Part shown: positions 35,733-47,142 of the stretch, in pieces
Numbering within the stretch: position 1 is the first letter of the stretch
How the letters are laid out: every line of letters begins with the position of its first letter
Assembly: GCA_024500155.1 (NCBI GenBank)
Contig: CM044868.1
Location: forward strand, 30,353,165-30,417,164
Reading direction: 5' to 3'
DNA: 64,000 nucleotides
Source of the DNA: Chenopodium formosanum
Taxonomy: Eukaryota; Streptophyta; Magnoliopsida; Caryophyllales; Amaranthaceae
Notes under the pieces: generated by a model
Told to the model about the DNA's origin: nothing
Seen by the model: the letters and a program-made list of their open reading frames with translations, nothing else
The model's database searches: none
Position numbers and translations under genes: made by a program

Positions 35733-37313
35733 TTAGTCTGCATCCACCTCCATGTCCTCCTCTGCATCATGATTACCTTGAGGTGCTGGCCTAAACATTG
35801 TGTTTAGATACTCCACAGCCTCAATTACTACTTCCTTCTAAACCTGCACAACATTTGGCAGAGTTCCCAAATTTTCTAGCTTTTTCTTGTTCATGTGTGG
35901 GATTTTGTACTTGTTACCTCCTTGTGCTTTCAGTATCTTGATCATGCATCTTTGTAAAGTGACCCAAATGTACTTGTTCACTTTTGGTTTGAAGGTGTTA
36001 TATGAGTCAATAACTTTCTCAACAAGTTCATCTAGATTTTTGGGAAAGGACTGGTACTGTAAAGATTGAATAGACCTAAACAATCCTAAATCCAACACAT
36101 TTAAATCTGGTGATTGTGCTGGCTGGTAGACAATATGTATGTTGAATCCATTTGCTGTTGTTGCTGCAATAAACTCATCATCTGTAGGTATTTGATGTGG
36201 TCTTGCATTATCCCACTGAATGATTACATTCTTAGGCTGACTTTCAGGCCACTCAGCAATTACAGCTGGTATAACTTTGTTCAGCAACATTTATCTAATT
36301 ACTTCTCTGTTTACATTTTGGAGTGCCTTTGTGACCATTGTTCCTGCTGCTCTGTTTTTACTTGATTTCTAAGCCCTCTCTTGAACTGTAAAAGGGAATA
36401 TTTCATATTTTCCATCATGAATGAGTTCCCCATTAGACCCATACAGTGGCTTCCCAATTAGTGCCATGAACATGGCCTTTAACTTAAACCTTCTTGATTG
36501 TTGTGCCATGTATGGATCTTCTTCACTTGGAAGGAGATAAAATCTCCTCTTGTCTGGGTTCAAGTAGAACCATTTCTCATCAATGTGTATTACTCTGTCC
36601 ATATCTTCAAATGTTGGGTCCTCATTTCCTAAGACAGGATTAATATGAGATAGAACCCACTTCATTCTTGCTACTTTATGGTCAGATGAAAGTGCTGGCT
36701 TGTTACTTGTCGTATGTGTTCTGAGCCTCCCCTTTTTCTTCAAATAATGAAGAGTGACATGAGATATCTTCAGTGCTGATGCATAAGACCTTTCAGTCTG
36801 CCTTAAATGAAGGGGCACTGACTGTAGAAATTCATCTGTGAATTCCCTTGGTTTTGGACCTGTTCTGCCTATTTTCTTAGACCTGACATCAATCAAATTT
36901 CCCTGAGCCATCTGTTTTTTAATGTCAGTGAATATCCTTGTGATTGTTGATTTGTGAACATGGAATTGAACTGAAAGTTGCACTTTATAACCTCTTGGCA
37001 AATTACCATCTTGCATTTTGCATAACATTGCATCAACAATCTATCTTCTTTGTTGCATTGTTAATTGTTTTCTGTTAATGCTCTGAGTGCCTTGTTGGTC
37101 ATCTTGCATGCCCTGAACTTCAGATTCTGGTTCTGATACATGAGTCCCAATTTCTGTATCATCCTCTTGCTGCATATTTTCATTTTCAGAATCGTATTGC
37201 TCTATGTCTTCATCTTGCATCTCCTCCTCTACATCAAAGTATAATTCTGCCAACTCTTCCTCTGTTAATAAGTGGTCAACATCATAAAACAGAGATTCAT
37301 CAAACTCTGCCAT
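35733..37313 (-). pseudogene. Mariner-like transposase with four in-frame stop codons
   Basis: Reads in one frame from ATG 37313 to TAA 35733-35735, 526 codons. It is interrupted only by TAG 37041-37043, TAG 36369-36371, TAA 36291-36293 and TAG 35838-35840, with no frameshift. Domains in order: an acidic N-terminus, a helix-turn-helix DNA-binding region (about 37030-36700; includes HKSTITRIF and KPREFTDEFLQ), then the catalytic region. First Asp in VIHIDEKWFYLNP, second in IIQWDNARPH, third in SPDLNVLDLGLF, which fits the plant DD39D group. The family cuts and pastes DNA at TA sites in the nucleus. Read as is, it would make only a 90-residue N-terminal piece, so this copy is not autonomous. 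Confidence 0.9.
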
Positions 37314-37943
37314 GGCTGGTTTTGTCCTTGTGTGTTTGCAGATTGCTGTTGCTGTTGATGGGCTAGCTGATGATGGTTTTTGAGAAGATGAAGCAGCCCT
37401 TCCTTTTGTGTAGATAAAGCAAGATGATGACGGATTTATGTGAAGATTTTGTGCAGCACTAATTAAATTTTTTGACTAATTATGGGCTAATTTAGGGTGC
37501 TTAGTGCTAACTTTTGGCAAACAATTTCATGATTTGGAAAACAGAATGTTTGTAATTAATGGTGGAACATTTATTGGCTTTTGGTAGTTGGGGGCTAGTA
37601 TTTATAAGCCTCTAAAACAATGAATGGAATGTGGAACCTCTAATGAAATTTGAATGACAATGTGGTTTTTTTTTTTTTTTTTTTTTTTTAAATTTGTTGG
37701 AGGGAATTCAAATCCCACCCAAAAATTCAAACCTTTTGAATTTTGGCTGAAAATTTCGGTGGGAAAGTGATTCCCTCTAAAAGGGACTGATTTCCCCATC
37801 AAAACACATGGGGGTGGCCTACCATTATCTCTCATCCCAACTTTAATTACTTTTACAAATCAACCCTTAATCTATACCCCTCAAATTTTGCATTGGTAAC
37901 CGAAAACCCCCTCAAAGTTGCACAAAACAATTAACGGAGGTAG

Positions 37944-38533
37944 TATACAAAGTTTTTTTTAGTACTAGATATATTGCCTTTTGAGTGAAAATTCTTGATA
38001 CCATAGATAGGTTGAGAATTACTTATTCGTAGATAATTAATTAAATTTACTAGCTCATTCCCAGAAGTGAATGAGAAAGTAAATTATTAAAATAACTGCA
38101 AACACATTTGTATGATGTTTTCTTAATTTTATAATATTCATGAAAAATTCATAAGAATTGTAAACATGCATGAGAAAAAATTATAAGTTTAAGTAATTGA
38201 GCATGACACTGTGGGAAACTCGATCAATCGTAAAATGTATTTTATTATGCCTATGGTTTACAGAATTTTCAATATAAAGATTCATATAATTGGGCAAGAG
38301 GAAATGAATAACTTTGCTTTGTTTGATACATGCAGTGCAAAAGAATTTATGGCTTAAAAGGAGCAAGGGATTTCAAGATTATTGGACTATTTTTATACCC
38401 CCATGTGCAAGGATTAGGGGAGATAGTGTTTATTCCATTGTTTTTATGTAATCCTTGCACATGAATAATTAAATATTTAGAACGATACCATGCAGAAAAT
38501 GGATATGAATAAATGTCATTACCTATATACTAG
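37944..38533. other. Spacer between the mariner element and the Tat-type retrotransposon
   Basis: 590 bp of AT-rich sequence without a recognisable gene or repeat. A CATGTGCAAGGATTA word and its complement TAATCCTTGCACATG (about 38401-38465) could form a hairpin. It forms the left flank of the big LTR element (last five bases ACTAG). Confidence 0.35.
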
Positions 38534-40387
38534 TGTAGGGAATATTTCAAGCGTTAACCCCTAGCTTGAACCCCACTGTGATCATACACTAAAGCATGGT
38601 GGCGTCCAAAGGGAAAGAAGATAGAGCAAAAAAGTCGCCAACAAGTTTTTTTAGGAACTTGTAAACCGTTCACGAGGTGAAGGTTACACCCCTTAACGAT
38701 CCAAGAGATCGTGAGCTCCATAAGGTCTTGAACCAAATAGGGTTCGGAGATGAAGGTACAAATCCAACCTAAAAGAGATTGAACTTGTCCTAATAATAGA
38801 CCTCTACTTTTTTCAGATCGTATTCATGTGCGCTTTCTGACTAACATGCAACCAATAGGATTACCCTAAACCTGTTTATCTATGTTGGCTGAATATTAAT
38901 GCACAAACAAATCTATTATTGGCGATCACTTGAATTATAATCAAATTAATCCTAACAAGATTATTAATTATCTTATTAAGCGTGATTACAAGTACAAATT
39001 TCCTTTAAACATGCATAAAGGCGTGATCAAGCAATAAAAATAAATATCAAGCAACATAATAAACAAAATAATAATAAAATTATAATCATAAATCATAAAA
39101 ATAATCATAATAATGTTAAAGCATAATAATAGTAATATCCTAGGCATGATACTAACAAGATTAATAACAAACCCTAGCATGTCACTAAACAATAAAGATC
39201 ATATATTTAACCCTAACATGATACTAACAATCATAAATATTATGAAGAACATAAAAGGCATCATAACAATCATACTTAGTATTAAATTTACCCTAGACAT
39301 GATACTAGGAATATCATAATAACAACTCAAGCATGAACTCTATATCACAACATCAATAAAAACGAACCATTAAAGTACTTACTTTGATGCCTCGTACCTC
39401 TTTATAATAACAAAATACACACGTTAGTAACTTCAAGGAAAATAATAAATAAAAATTAAATTAAATAATTGAAAGAGAGATTTGGGACCAAACCCTCAGA
39501 AATTAAACCTTTAACGTCTAGGGCGAAGACAACTTCGAATATGGCTAGGTGTATCTAAATCTAATGAATGCGGAATTTTTATATTTGAGAGAAGGCTAGT
39601 TTAGAAAAGAGAGAGAGAGTAATCAAGAAGAATCTTGATGAGAGTTGGTGAATGAAAACGAAGTTTTCAGCACGTTATTTATAGAGAAAATCAACCAAAA
39701 AGATAAAACATCAAAAATAGAGTTCTGACGCAAAAAACCAGGTTAGCGCCAAACGCTGACTTAGCACCAGACGCTAAGGCTAGCGCCAGACGCTACAGTT
39801 GGCGTGTGGCGCTGACTCAGAAATTCACGCATTTTCTTAAAATCAGATAGAAATTGCCGTACTGGAGGATAAAATCGTATTTCCTCAAAAAAGTTCTTTG
39901 ATTCTGATTAAAACTCTAAAAAGTCAACAAGAAGTCAATTTATCAATGCTAATTGAATTAGGAATGAAAAGAACCTTCTAGAAGAATCTAGAAGACTAAA
40001 ACCATTCCTAATTGCATTAGGAACGATAAATCCATATTAGACCCTCCTCTAGATCATTGGGCCGCATATAAGGCTCAAACCGGGCCAAGTTCAGTAATGT
40101 GGCCATAACTTCCTCAATATTCATCGGAATTGAGCTTATAATATATCGTTGGAAAGCTCTTTTCAAGCCCCATCCAACTACACTACTATTGGACCCATAT
40201 CATGGACCAACCAAACTGGATTGGATGTTTTCTAAAAATAGGTTTTCAAAAATAGAGAGAAGAGAAAAGAAATTAAAACTATCTGCAACACTAAACTTTC
40301 CACACTTTTACTTCATTCGATTATGATTCGACGTGAAAGGTACTCATCACAGGGTTTGGTTTTGGGGAGACACAAATGGTGTCTACA
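38534..40387 (-). repeat. 3' LTR (relative to pol) of the Tat-type element
   Basis: TGTAGGGAATATTTCAAGC at the left edge and GGTGTCTACA at the right; near-identical to 55735-58238 outside the MITE. On the - strand it begins TGTAGACACC, next to the polypurine tract. TATA-like CTATAAATA on the - strand at 39676-39684. Confidence 0.93.
39676..39818 (-). promoter_or_regulatory. LTR promoter region: GCGCC cluster and TATA box
   Basis: The cluster (AGCGCCAAACGCT, AGCGCCAGACGCTA and variants, 39744-39818) lies 60 bp upstream, on the - strand, of the TATA-like CTATAAATA at 39676-39684. Same arrangement as in the other LTRs. Confidence 0.5.
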
Positions 40388-40402
40388 GAAGCCCCCACTT
40401 TG
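40388..40402 (-). other. Polypurine tract next to the 3' LTR
   Basis: On the - strand AAAGTGGGGGCTTC directly precedes the LTR start TGTAGACACC. A G-rich tract here primes plus-strand DNA synthesis in LTR elements. Its position supports the - orientation of the element. Confidence 0.65.
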
Positions 40403-40639
40403 ACTGAGTTTGGAGAAACGCAAGTTTCGAAAACAAAAGTCAAAGTATCGATAGGGACGGAGAATGATTTAGAACGTTCTGCAATCCTAAATCACTCTTG
40501 TAACGCCGATACCTGCAAACTAGTGTTAGTTAAACAGATAAAAGAGTTAAGAAACGCGTATCTTGCACCGTCGAGCACACGTCTCTGGAAGTAACCGATT
40601 TGTTGCCGCTTTACTGTTGTTTTGATGACCTCCTGCCAA

Positions 40640-41000
40640 GAAAATGCCACCCCGCTTGAAAACCGCTACGCTTGTAACTGCTTCCAATATAGAAGATTGC
40701 TTCGCTTGAAACGATCCTCTTCCACTTTGATAATACTCCACAAACCAGGGAACACTATCGAAGATTGCTTCGCTTGAAACAAACCTCTTCTACTTTGTGA
40801 CCATCTTCCACGTCTAAGGGAACATGATCGAAGACAACTTCGCTTGAAATCACCTTCAGTTGTTTTTGAAAACTTTCCACAATCTAGGGAACGCCGTCGA
40901 AGATATCTTCGCTTGAAGCTATCCTCACTTGTTGCGATAATTTTCCAAAGGAAATTACCGAAGGTCTTCGCTTGTCGATCTTTAAAAGTTCGCTTGAACT
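40640..41000. repeat. Tandem repeat array A (about 80-bp units)
   Basis: At least four units share TCGAAGATTGCTTCGCTTGAA-type cores (at about 40690, 40760, 40830 and 40900), each followed by CCTCTTCYACTTTG-like and AGGGAAC words. The GAAG..CTTCGCTTG core forms a small hairpin. Amplified tandem repeats in this 3' region are described for Retand elements. The minus-strand open frames over the array come from the repeat. Confidence 0.7.
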
Positions 41001-41029
41001 TTGCTTCTGCTATGCCTATACATCGGCGC

Positions 41030-41165
41030 TTTTGCTGCTTTGAACCTATATGTCGGTGCCCTTTGCTGAATGAATGAACCAATAAGTCGGTGGCTTTCCG
41101 AATGAACCAGTATGTCGGTGCTTTTTGTTAATGAGCCAATTCTTAGGCGCTTTAAGCTAAGTGAG
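41030..41165. repeat. Tandem repeat array B (about 40-bp units)
   Basis: Three to four degenerate units carry TGTCGGTGC or AAGTCGGTGGC followed by TTT and AATGAACCARTA. It lies directly between array A and the promoter cluster of the antisense PMD gene. Confidence 0.6.
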
Positions 41166-41312
41166 ACGATCTTTTATCAGGTCGATCACTTTATGCAATC
41201 AAGCCAATTACTGAAAATCGTGTCAAATTGCTTAGAGGGGCTAACTGGCGTACCAAGGAACCCAAAATATATCGCAAAAGGTTAGAAAAACCGTACTGAG
41301 TGGCTGACTGTT

Positions 41313-41447
41313 CCGGCGCCGCTGAAAAAACATCAGCGCCAATTAACTGGTTGTAGCGCCAGACACTGGAATTAGCGCCGGGCGCCAAGCCTATCCGTTG
41401 ACGCCAAGGTCTAGCGCTTGGCGCTAGAGTCGGGTTTTCCTTAAATA
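41313..41447 (+). promoter_or_regulatory. Putative promoter of the antisense PMD gene
   Basis: A GCGCC cluster (CGGCGCCGCTG, AGCGCCAGACACT, AGCGCCGGGCGCC, GGCGCTAGAG; 41313-41429) is followed by a TATA-like CTTAAATACC at 41440-41449. A pyrimidine-rich leader starting CTTCTCTTCCTC comes next. A likely 5'-UTR intron runs from GTAAGT (about 41597) to TGTAG just before the ATG at 42068. The cluster-then-TATA order is the same as in the LTRs but on the opposite strand. Inference from sequence layout only. Confidence 0.4.
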
Positions 41448-42067
41448 CCCTTCTCTTCCTCATTTTCGCTGCTGCTCGTCGCGCTTGTTGCTCGAAAATT
41501 CCCAGAAATTCATTTGCTTCGTTCTTGCTCGTTTCTAGACCAAGTTCGCTCAAATTTGTTGCAAATCAAAGCTTATTTCATCCATTTTCCCGATCTATGT
41601 AAGTTTTCTTCAAACTCACACCGGTTTTTATGAATTTTGCATGTGCATATTCTCGGATTTCATGAAAAATCGAAATTTAGAATGCTTAATTCTCTTTGTT
41701 TATCAAATTTTATGCCATGAAATTGCTTGATTATGTTTATATATTTCCTTGGGAGTAATTTGAGACTTGTTTGACTCAATTTGGTGAAGAAATGAACGAA
41801 TTGCCATTGTTGCACCTCTTAAGGTCGGGAATACAATGTGGCTCGTTCATGATGTTTTTGCTAGCAATTCTTGTTCAATTTGTCACAATAATTACTATAG
41901 TATTGCAAGAAATTGTTTGATTTCTTGAAAAATGCCGCTATGCTCAATTTGAACTTGTGCTCTGTTTTAGTACTACGTACTTTTTTTTTACGAACATAGT
42001 ATCATGCGGCTAGGCGAACCTTAGATACTATAGAACCTTAATTTATGATAATTTTGTACAATGTAGC

Positions 42068-44403
42068 ATGGCTAAACAACGAGGTTTAGGTTCACGGTCC
42101 CGAGACGTTCGACGGGAGCATGAGCCCGTGGAGGACGATGCCGAGCCGTCCACTTCGCTTGGTCGACTCCCCGAGTGGGATGAGCGGACCCTGTACTTTT
42201 CTCCCCTCCACCACATTTCTGAGAGGGTGAGACGGGGCATCACTGTTGGGAGGACGCGCTGTCATGGTTCCGGCTGTGGCGGCTTGGGCGATTTGTACAA
42301 GATGTACATCGCCAGAAATGATCAGACGAGACTTCTATGGGAGTCTTGCGGTCTTACTACGCTGTACGAGACCTCCGAGGCAATGGTTGCCTCCAACGGG
42401 GGTCACCATGTAGTTCGTGCCCTGGTGGAGTTCTTTTGGGACACCACCAACACTTTCCACTTCCCTTGGGGTGAGATGATGGTCACTCCTATCGACTTCA
42501 GTCTCATCACAAGACTGGAGTTTAGTTTCATGCCACTGCCGTTTGACAGCGGGATTGACGTCTTTTCCCCTAAGGTGAAGGAGTTGTTGGGTCCGATTGC
42601 TATTCGGGCTCGAGCTGAGGTAGAGTCATCTCAGTTCAGCGCTAGGGGGATTCGCCGCTCGACTCTAGCAGCGGCTTTGGACGAAGGTGCCCGAGAGCAG
42701 CGGGTGTGCATCTTTGCACTCATCTTGTTGTCAGGGACGTTCTCCCCTGACACGGGTAGTAGGGCGCTGCTTTACTACCTTCCTGTCGTCCGTGATCTAC
42801 ACCGGATCGGGACTTATGACTGGGCCAGCCTAACCTATGCTGATTTCATTCGAGCGCCGAGGGACTCGTGTCGACATCGGTCCTTTGGGACGAATGTGGC
42901 TTTGTCCAGCTTTTGGAGGGTCGTAGAGGTAAACCTTATTCCCTATAAAGTTTAGCTCTACATTTTAGCTAGCATTTACTGATAATTTTAGCTTCTTGTA
43001 GATCTGGTTCTACGAGTACTTCCCTTCTGCTGCGCCGGCGAGACCGTCGCCGCGCAGGTTTCCAATTAGTGCTTCCTTGGGTAGCCGCCGTGTGGGGATG
43101 TCCACTGCATATGTCCGAATTGGATCATCTCGGTATGATTCTAGTCTTATTTGACATTTTGAGATGCTTTAGATAGACTCTTGCCTGATTGACGCTCTTT
43201 GGAGGAGCCTGAGGTGCTGTACCGACCATGGGTCGATTTGGCAGTCCCTGGGTTAGCCGCACAGTATTCTGCTGAGCGTCGCTATTTCTTGGGGACCTAT
43301 GGAGCGATTGCATATCTTGGAGAGAGGGTTGCAAGACAGCATTCCTCCGATATTTTTGTCGTTCCTCCTCTTCCCCCACGCCATATGTTTAACGCCGCGA
43401 GGTTGTTGAGCATGTCAGAGGGAGCTAGTACCCCTTGGCGATCTTACACGTTTCCTGGGCGATGTTATGCGGAGGAGCTATTGCCGTTGTTAGCTCCAGT
43501 TCCTGTACCGGTTGAGGATGTGGCGGTACGATTTTTCAGCTTTTACCTTTCGTTAAGTAGCCCCCGAGTGATGCTTCACTGACTTTGTTTTGGTTTATCA
43601 GGACGATGCTGCTGAGTTCGTGCCACCCCGTATGTCTATCCATTACCAGGGGACATATGGGCCGATTGAGGAGATGATTCCTCCGGCTCCTGAGGACGAG
43701 CGCTTCGTAGAGCGGTCGATTCCTCGCCACCAGACTCGGGTAAGCTTGTTTATTTGCAACTTTTGTCCATATATATTATGCATGTTTACTGACTGATTTC
43801 TTTGACAGTTCTCGCGCAAGGTGGTTTCGGCGATGGCACGACGTATAGATGCCTTCCGGAGCCAGCTCGTCCGGATGAGGAACGTGGCTACCTGCCGTCG
43901 GGACGACGCCGTTCAGGAGGTAGTCTTCCTTTCATATGTCTTTGTATTACCGCATCGAGTTTGCCTGTTTCTAATTTTGATTTCTTTTGCAGGGTCAGCC
44001 CATTCCTTCTCGTACCCGCACGAGACCTAAGGTGCGGAGGGATCCGGCGAGGTCTAGCTCGAGACGTCGCCGCACTACTTCAGGAGGTAGAGGCGGTCGC
44101 TCTGAGGATGCCCGTACTGATGTGGTAGAGGGCTCAGGTTCTTCCTCTGAGGGTGCACATGCTGCGCCGGTAGGCCAGGGAGAGGCTACCTCGACTCTTA
44201 GAGGTGGTGGGATGTACGAGGTTGGCTCGTCATCGCAGCAGCCTCCGCAGCCTCAACCTCAGGTTGATCTCGGGTGGACTGGTCCTACATTGAGCTTTCC
44301 TCCTCCTGCGGAGACTGGAGCTGGAGCCAGAGCTGGTGGAGAGGTTACTCCTCGTACCACGGAGTTTTACGCGATGATGGGTTTACGTCCCCCGGCGCCG
44401 TAG
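42068..44403 (+). CDS. Antisense gene 1 of the retrotransposon: plant mobile domain (PMD) protein
   Basis: Six apparent exons: 42068-42928, 43002-43132, about 43205-43525, 43602-43739, 43809-43919 and 43993-44403 (TAG). Introns are short and GT-AG. The join from exon 2 to exon 3 does not keep the frame as I read it, so that junction is uncertain or broken. Exon 1 (287 codons) contains the PMD core: an LWESCGLTTLYE stretch, RALVEFFWDTTNTFHFPWGE, MMVTPIDFSLITRL, then the RDLHRIGTYDWASLTYADF region. The last exon is a low-complexity Arg, Gly, Ser, Pro and Gln tail. Base use is clearly more GC-rich than the surrounding element. PMD proteins occur both in transposons and in host silencing factors (MAIN/MAIL1); the role inside Tat-type elements is unknown. 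It is convergent with pol, so its RNA would be antisense to the 3' part of the genomic RNA. Confident of domain type, less so of the exon 2-3 structure. Confidence 0.7.
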
Positions 44404-44539
44404 CTTATACCTGTGCTTTTTATTTATTTATTTGACTTTGTATGGAACTTTGTCTTTTAGTTTAGACTCATTTTTTAGACATATTGTGTATATACATACT
44501 ATTATGAGTTTATTTTATTTATCATGTTTTTATTTTTCA

Positions 44540-44563
44540 TTTATTATTATTATTATTATTATG

Positions 44564-44658
<95 letters not shown>
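44540..44658. repeat. TTA trinucleotide microsatellite
   Basis: About 40 TTA/ATT units with one interruption, just after the stop codon of the PMD gene. An apparent open frame over it (a poly-isoleucine run) is an artefact. Confidence 0.95.
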
Positions 44659-44984
44659 GTGTATGTTTGTGTGTGCAAGAAAATGTAACAAATAATTTTG
44701 CGCAAAAATTCCGTCATTTTTATTATTGATGGAGGGTATCCGACTTTCTCCCCCAAAAAGAAAAAATGAAAAAAGGAAAAAGCCAAATAAAAAATTGGAT
44801 TTATAAAAACTTGGGATTTTTTCTAAATAAAATCCAAAAATAATATAATTAATATAATAGGTATATTAATTAAAAAAAGAATTAAATGAATATTTAGAAA
44901 AAGATAAGGAAGCCGTAAAGTCATTAGCAGACTCGAATTAAGTAAAAAACGCGGGTTTAGAAAGCGCGTACGACGAGGCAAATT

Positions 44985-45146
44985 GGCGCTAGCTGGCGCC
45001 ACGCGTTTTGGTGTAGCGCCAGGCGCTACACTTAGCGTTTGGCGCAAGGCTCTGGCATCAGGCGCCAATAGTAGCGTCTGGCGCTAAAGAGTGCTGACTC
45101 CGTATCCTTCCCAGAATAAAACTGCTCCGATTTCGTGCATAAATAG
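44985..45146 (+). promoter_or_regulatory. Putative promoter of the DUF7745-like antisense gene
   Basis: A GCGCC cluster (TTGGCGCTAGCTGGCGCC, TAGCGCCAGGCGCTA, GGCGCCAATAGTAGCG; 44985-45088) is followed about 50 bp later by ATAAATAG at 45139-45146, 80 bp before the ATG at 45226. The spacing closely matches the 60 bp seen in the LTRs. Confidence 0.45.
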
Positions 45147-45225
45147 CCCCCTGTCCAGCCGATTCTCTTCATAATTTCAGCAACTAAAATAATTCTTAGC
45201 TTTGAAAAAATAATAAAATAATATC

Positions 45226-46631
45226 ATGTCTCTAGTCACCAAGACTTTTACCAACTACACCCATGAATGGTGTCGGTTTCTTAATGCCAAAGAAAGAAAA
45301 AAATTAGATGTGTTTCACTTGGGGGGTATTTATGGTATCAAAGGGGTAGATCTTGACTTAGATTTTATTCATACCGCTCTAGAATATTGGGATGTAGATA
45401 CTCATTGCTATAGAATAGGGTATGATGAAATTCCTCCGGCAAAAATAGTAGATGGCAACATAGTTAATTTGAAAGAATTTGCTCGCCATTATTTTGATAA
45501 ACCTTACTCCGAATCTTTTCATATTTATAGAAGAAGGGCTTTCTTATTTTGTATGCTTAATCAATTTTTTCTTACTAGTGGTAAAAATAATGCGGGTCAA
45601 TCAATTATAACCACCGTGTTAGAACAAATTGAATCATGGAGAAATCCAATGCCATTGATAGTTGGAGAGACTATGATTAGTCTAGATGAATTGAAGAGGA
45701 ATCCAAAAGCACCTTTTCGGGGCTCTCCAATTTTATTACAGGTAGAAAAATAATATTTTTAATTACAGAAATCAAAAATATATTTTTGTATAGTAATAAT
45801 AATTTATTTGCATTTTTTTTTTATTTTTTATTTTTTATTTTTTTTTATAGATGTGGCTAATGAAAAGGCTGGAATTAATTAGCCCTCCAGACAACATTGA
45901 GAAGTATATTCCAAATTTCTTTGTGAGGAGGAAGAAACGCTTCTCTAAGATGGGGCGCCACGAATGGAAGAGGGTCTTCGAATCTCGCAATTTTGCCATC
46001 AAGTGGGTCATCCCTTGGTGGAAAATAGAAAGGATGGTTGGTGTCAACAAGCAACCATTCTGCCGTCTTCCCAGCTTGTCCCGTTTGACCTATTATTATC
46101 CCTGCAGGGTAAAAAGACAATACGACCTACTTCAGACTATTCCTTCCGGAGATCTTCGTCCTCCCTACGAGTTCCCTGTCTCCCAAATTTGATGCTTATT
46201 GGAGTGCCAGACCTTTGTGGGAAGTAATTACCCAAAAGGTTCCTCCTTCCTTGCCCAATGATGTGAAGAAGTGGCTGCTAAAGAAACCTTCAAAGGACTT
46301 GAAGAAAAATCAGGGTAAAGCTAATGTGAAGAGTCGTCTAGGTGACAAGATGGTTCCTGTTAGGGAACGCTTAGGTGAAAGAATTGAGTTCAAAACACCT
46401 GCAATGCCTAGGAAGAAAAGTACTACAAAAGATAAGGGAAAAAGGAAAGCTGACACCACAGAGAAAAAAGCTTGGGTAGAAAAGAAGCATGGAGTCCTAG
46501 CTGAAGGGGAAACTATCTACTCCAAGATTGAATGTAGGTCCTCTAAAGGATGCCTACTAGCTAAGGTTATGAATGAGGAGGAAGAAGCAGACAGAAATTG
46601 GAAAAGGGCTAAGAAAGAAAAAGAAGATTAA
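45226..46631 (+). pseudogene. Antisense gene 2 of the retrotransposon: DUF7745-like protein, frameshifted
   Basis: Exon 1 is 45226-45741 (172 codons), ending CAG/GTAGAA. Exon 2 starts at 45851 after TTTTTTATAG. The frame runs on through MWLMKRLELISPP and WKRVFESRNFAIKWVIPWW to a TGA near 46190. One base out of frame, the text continues (AYWSARPLWEVI...) to a lysine-rich tail ending at TAA 46631. A single indel near 46185-46192 therefore splits it. Features such as WCRFLNAKERKKLDVFHLGG, ALEYWDVDTHCYRIGYDEI and RRRAFLFCMLNQFFL resemble the DUF7745 family found with plant Ty3 elements and related to PMD proteins; this is recognition by eye. The C-terminus (KKSTTKDKGKRKADTTEKK) is basic and probably nuclear. 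Function unknown. Confidence 0.65.
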
Positions 46632-46910
46632 GAGCATTGCTTAATTTTCAATTATTAGACTTCGTTTATTTTTTTTTCATTTTAAAGTTAATTTATTTAA
46701 GCTTTATTTAAATTCCATCAATAATGTAATTTTATTTTATTAATGAAATTTCAGCTTTTAATTAAATTATGTACTTTAAATTTATTTTATTAAAGCAATG
46801 AAAACAAAAAAAAAAAAAAAAAAATTAATTTTCCAGAAATTTTTCGAGTAGGGAAGTCGAAAATTTTCCGAAAAACACCGAAACATTCCTAGAACTTAAA
46901 CTGTTTATTG

Positions 46911-46990
46911 GCACCACAGTTGCGAGACTGGCGCCGTCTGCGGCAGTCTGGCGTCAGGCGACGGACGCCGTCGTCTGGCGCCAGGGTTTT
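46911..46990. repeat. GCGCC cluster between antisense gene 2 and integrase
   Basis: A group of ACTGGCGCCGTC, CTGGCGTCAGGCGACGG and CTGGCGCCAGG words, the same motif type as in the promoters. It lies 280 bp after the stop of antisense gene 2 and 150 bp after the end of integrase. No TATA-like sequence follows closely on either strand. Confidence 0.6.
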
Positions 46991-47142
46991 TCTGTGACGC
47001 CGATGTTCTGTCGAATTTTTAATTATTTCTGGGATGCGAGATTTTAAAAAATAAAGTGGCCGCACCCGTAAAGGGTTGCCTACGTATCCTTTCTAATGGA
47101 ATCAGGCCGAACGTAGCTCTCTTGAGTATCCTACTCAAGTAG

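Larger units (their letters stand above)
33514..37943 (-). mobile_element. Full-length mariner-like element (Osmar/Vulmar type), 4.4 kb
   Basis: Terminal inverted repeats are identical for at least 30 bp: CTACCTCCGTTAATTGTTTT starts the left end and the complement closes the right end. TA flanks both sides (33512-33513 and 37944-37945). The interior has a DD39D-type transposase reading on the - strand (35733-37313) and a coding-like segment on the + strand (33971-34525). The perfect ends suggest a fairly recent insertion, although the transposase has four stop codons. Such elements are the likely source of transposase for Stowaway MITEs like those in the kinase introns. Confidence 0.9.

Noticed and set aside
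35000..38000. PIF/Harbinger or MULE transposase for the ORFs in this region
   Set aside because: The WDNARPH and SPDLNVLD words, TA duplication and CTACCTCCGT ends identify a mariner-like element instead.
40547..41082. Minus-strand frames with repeated CSLRR/FKRS-like words
   Set aside because: Produced by tandem array A; periodic because the DNA is periodic.
44432..44695. Frame with a long isoleucine run
   Set aside because: Artefact of the TTA microsatellite after the PMD gene.
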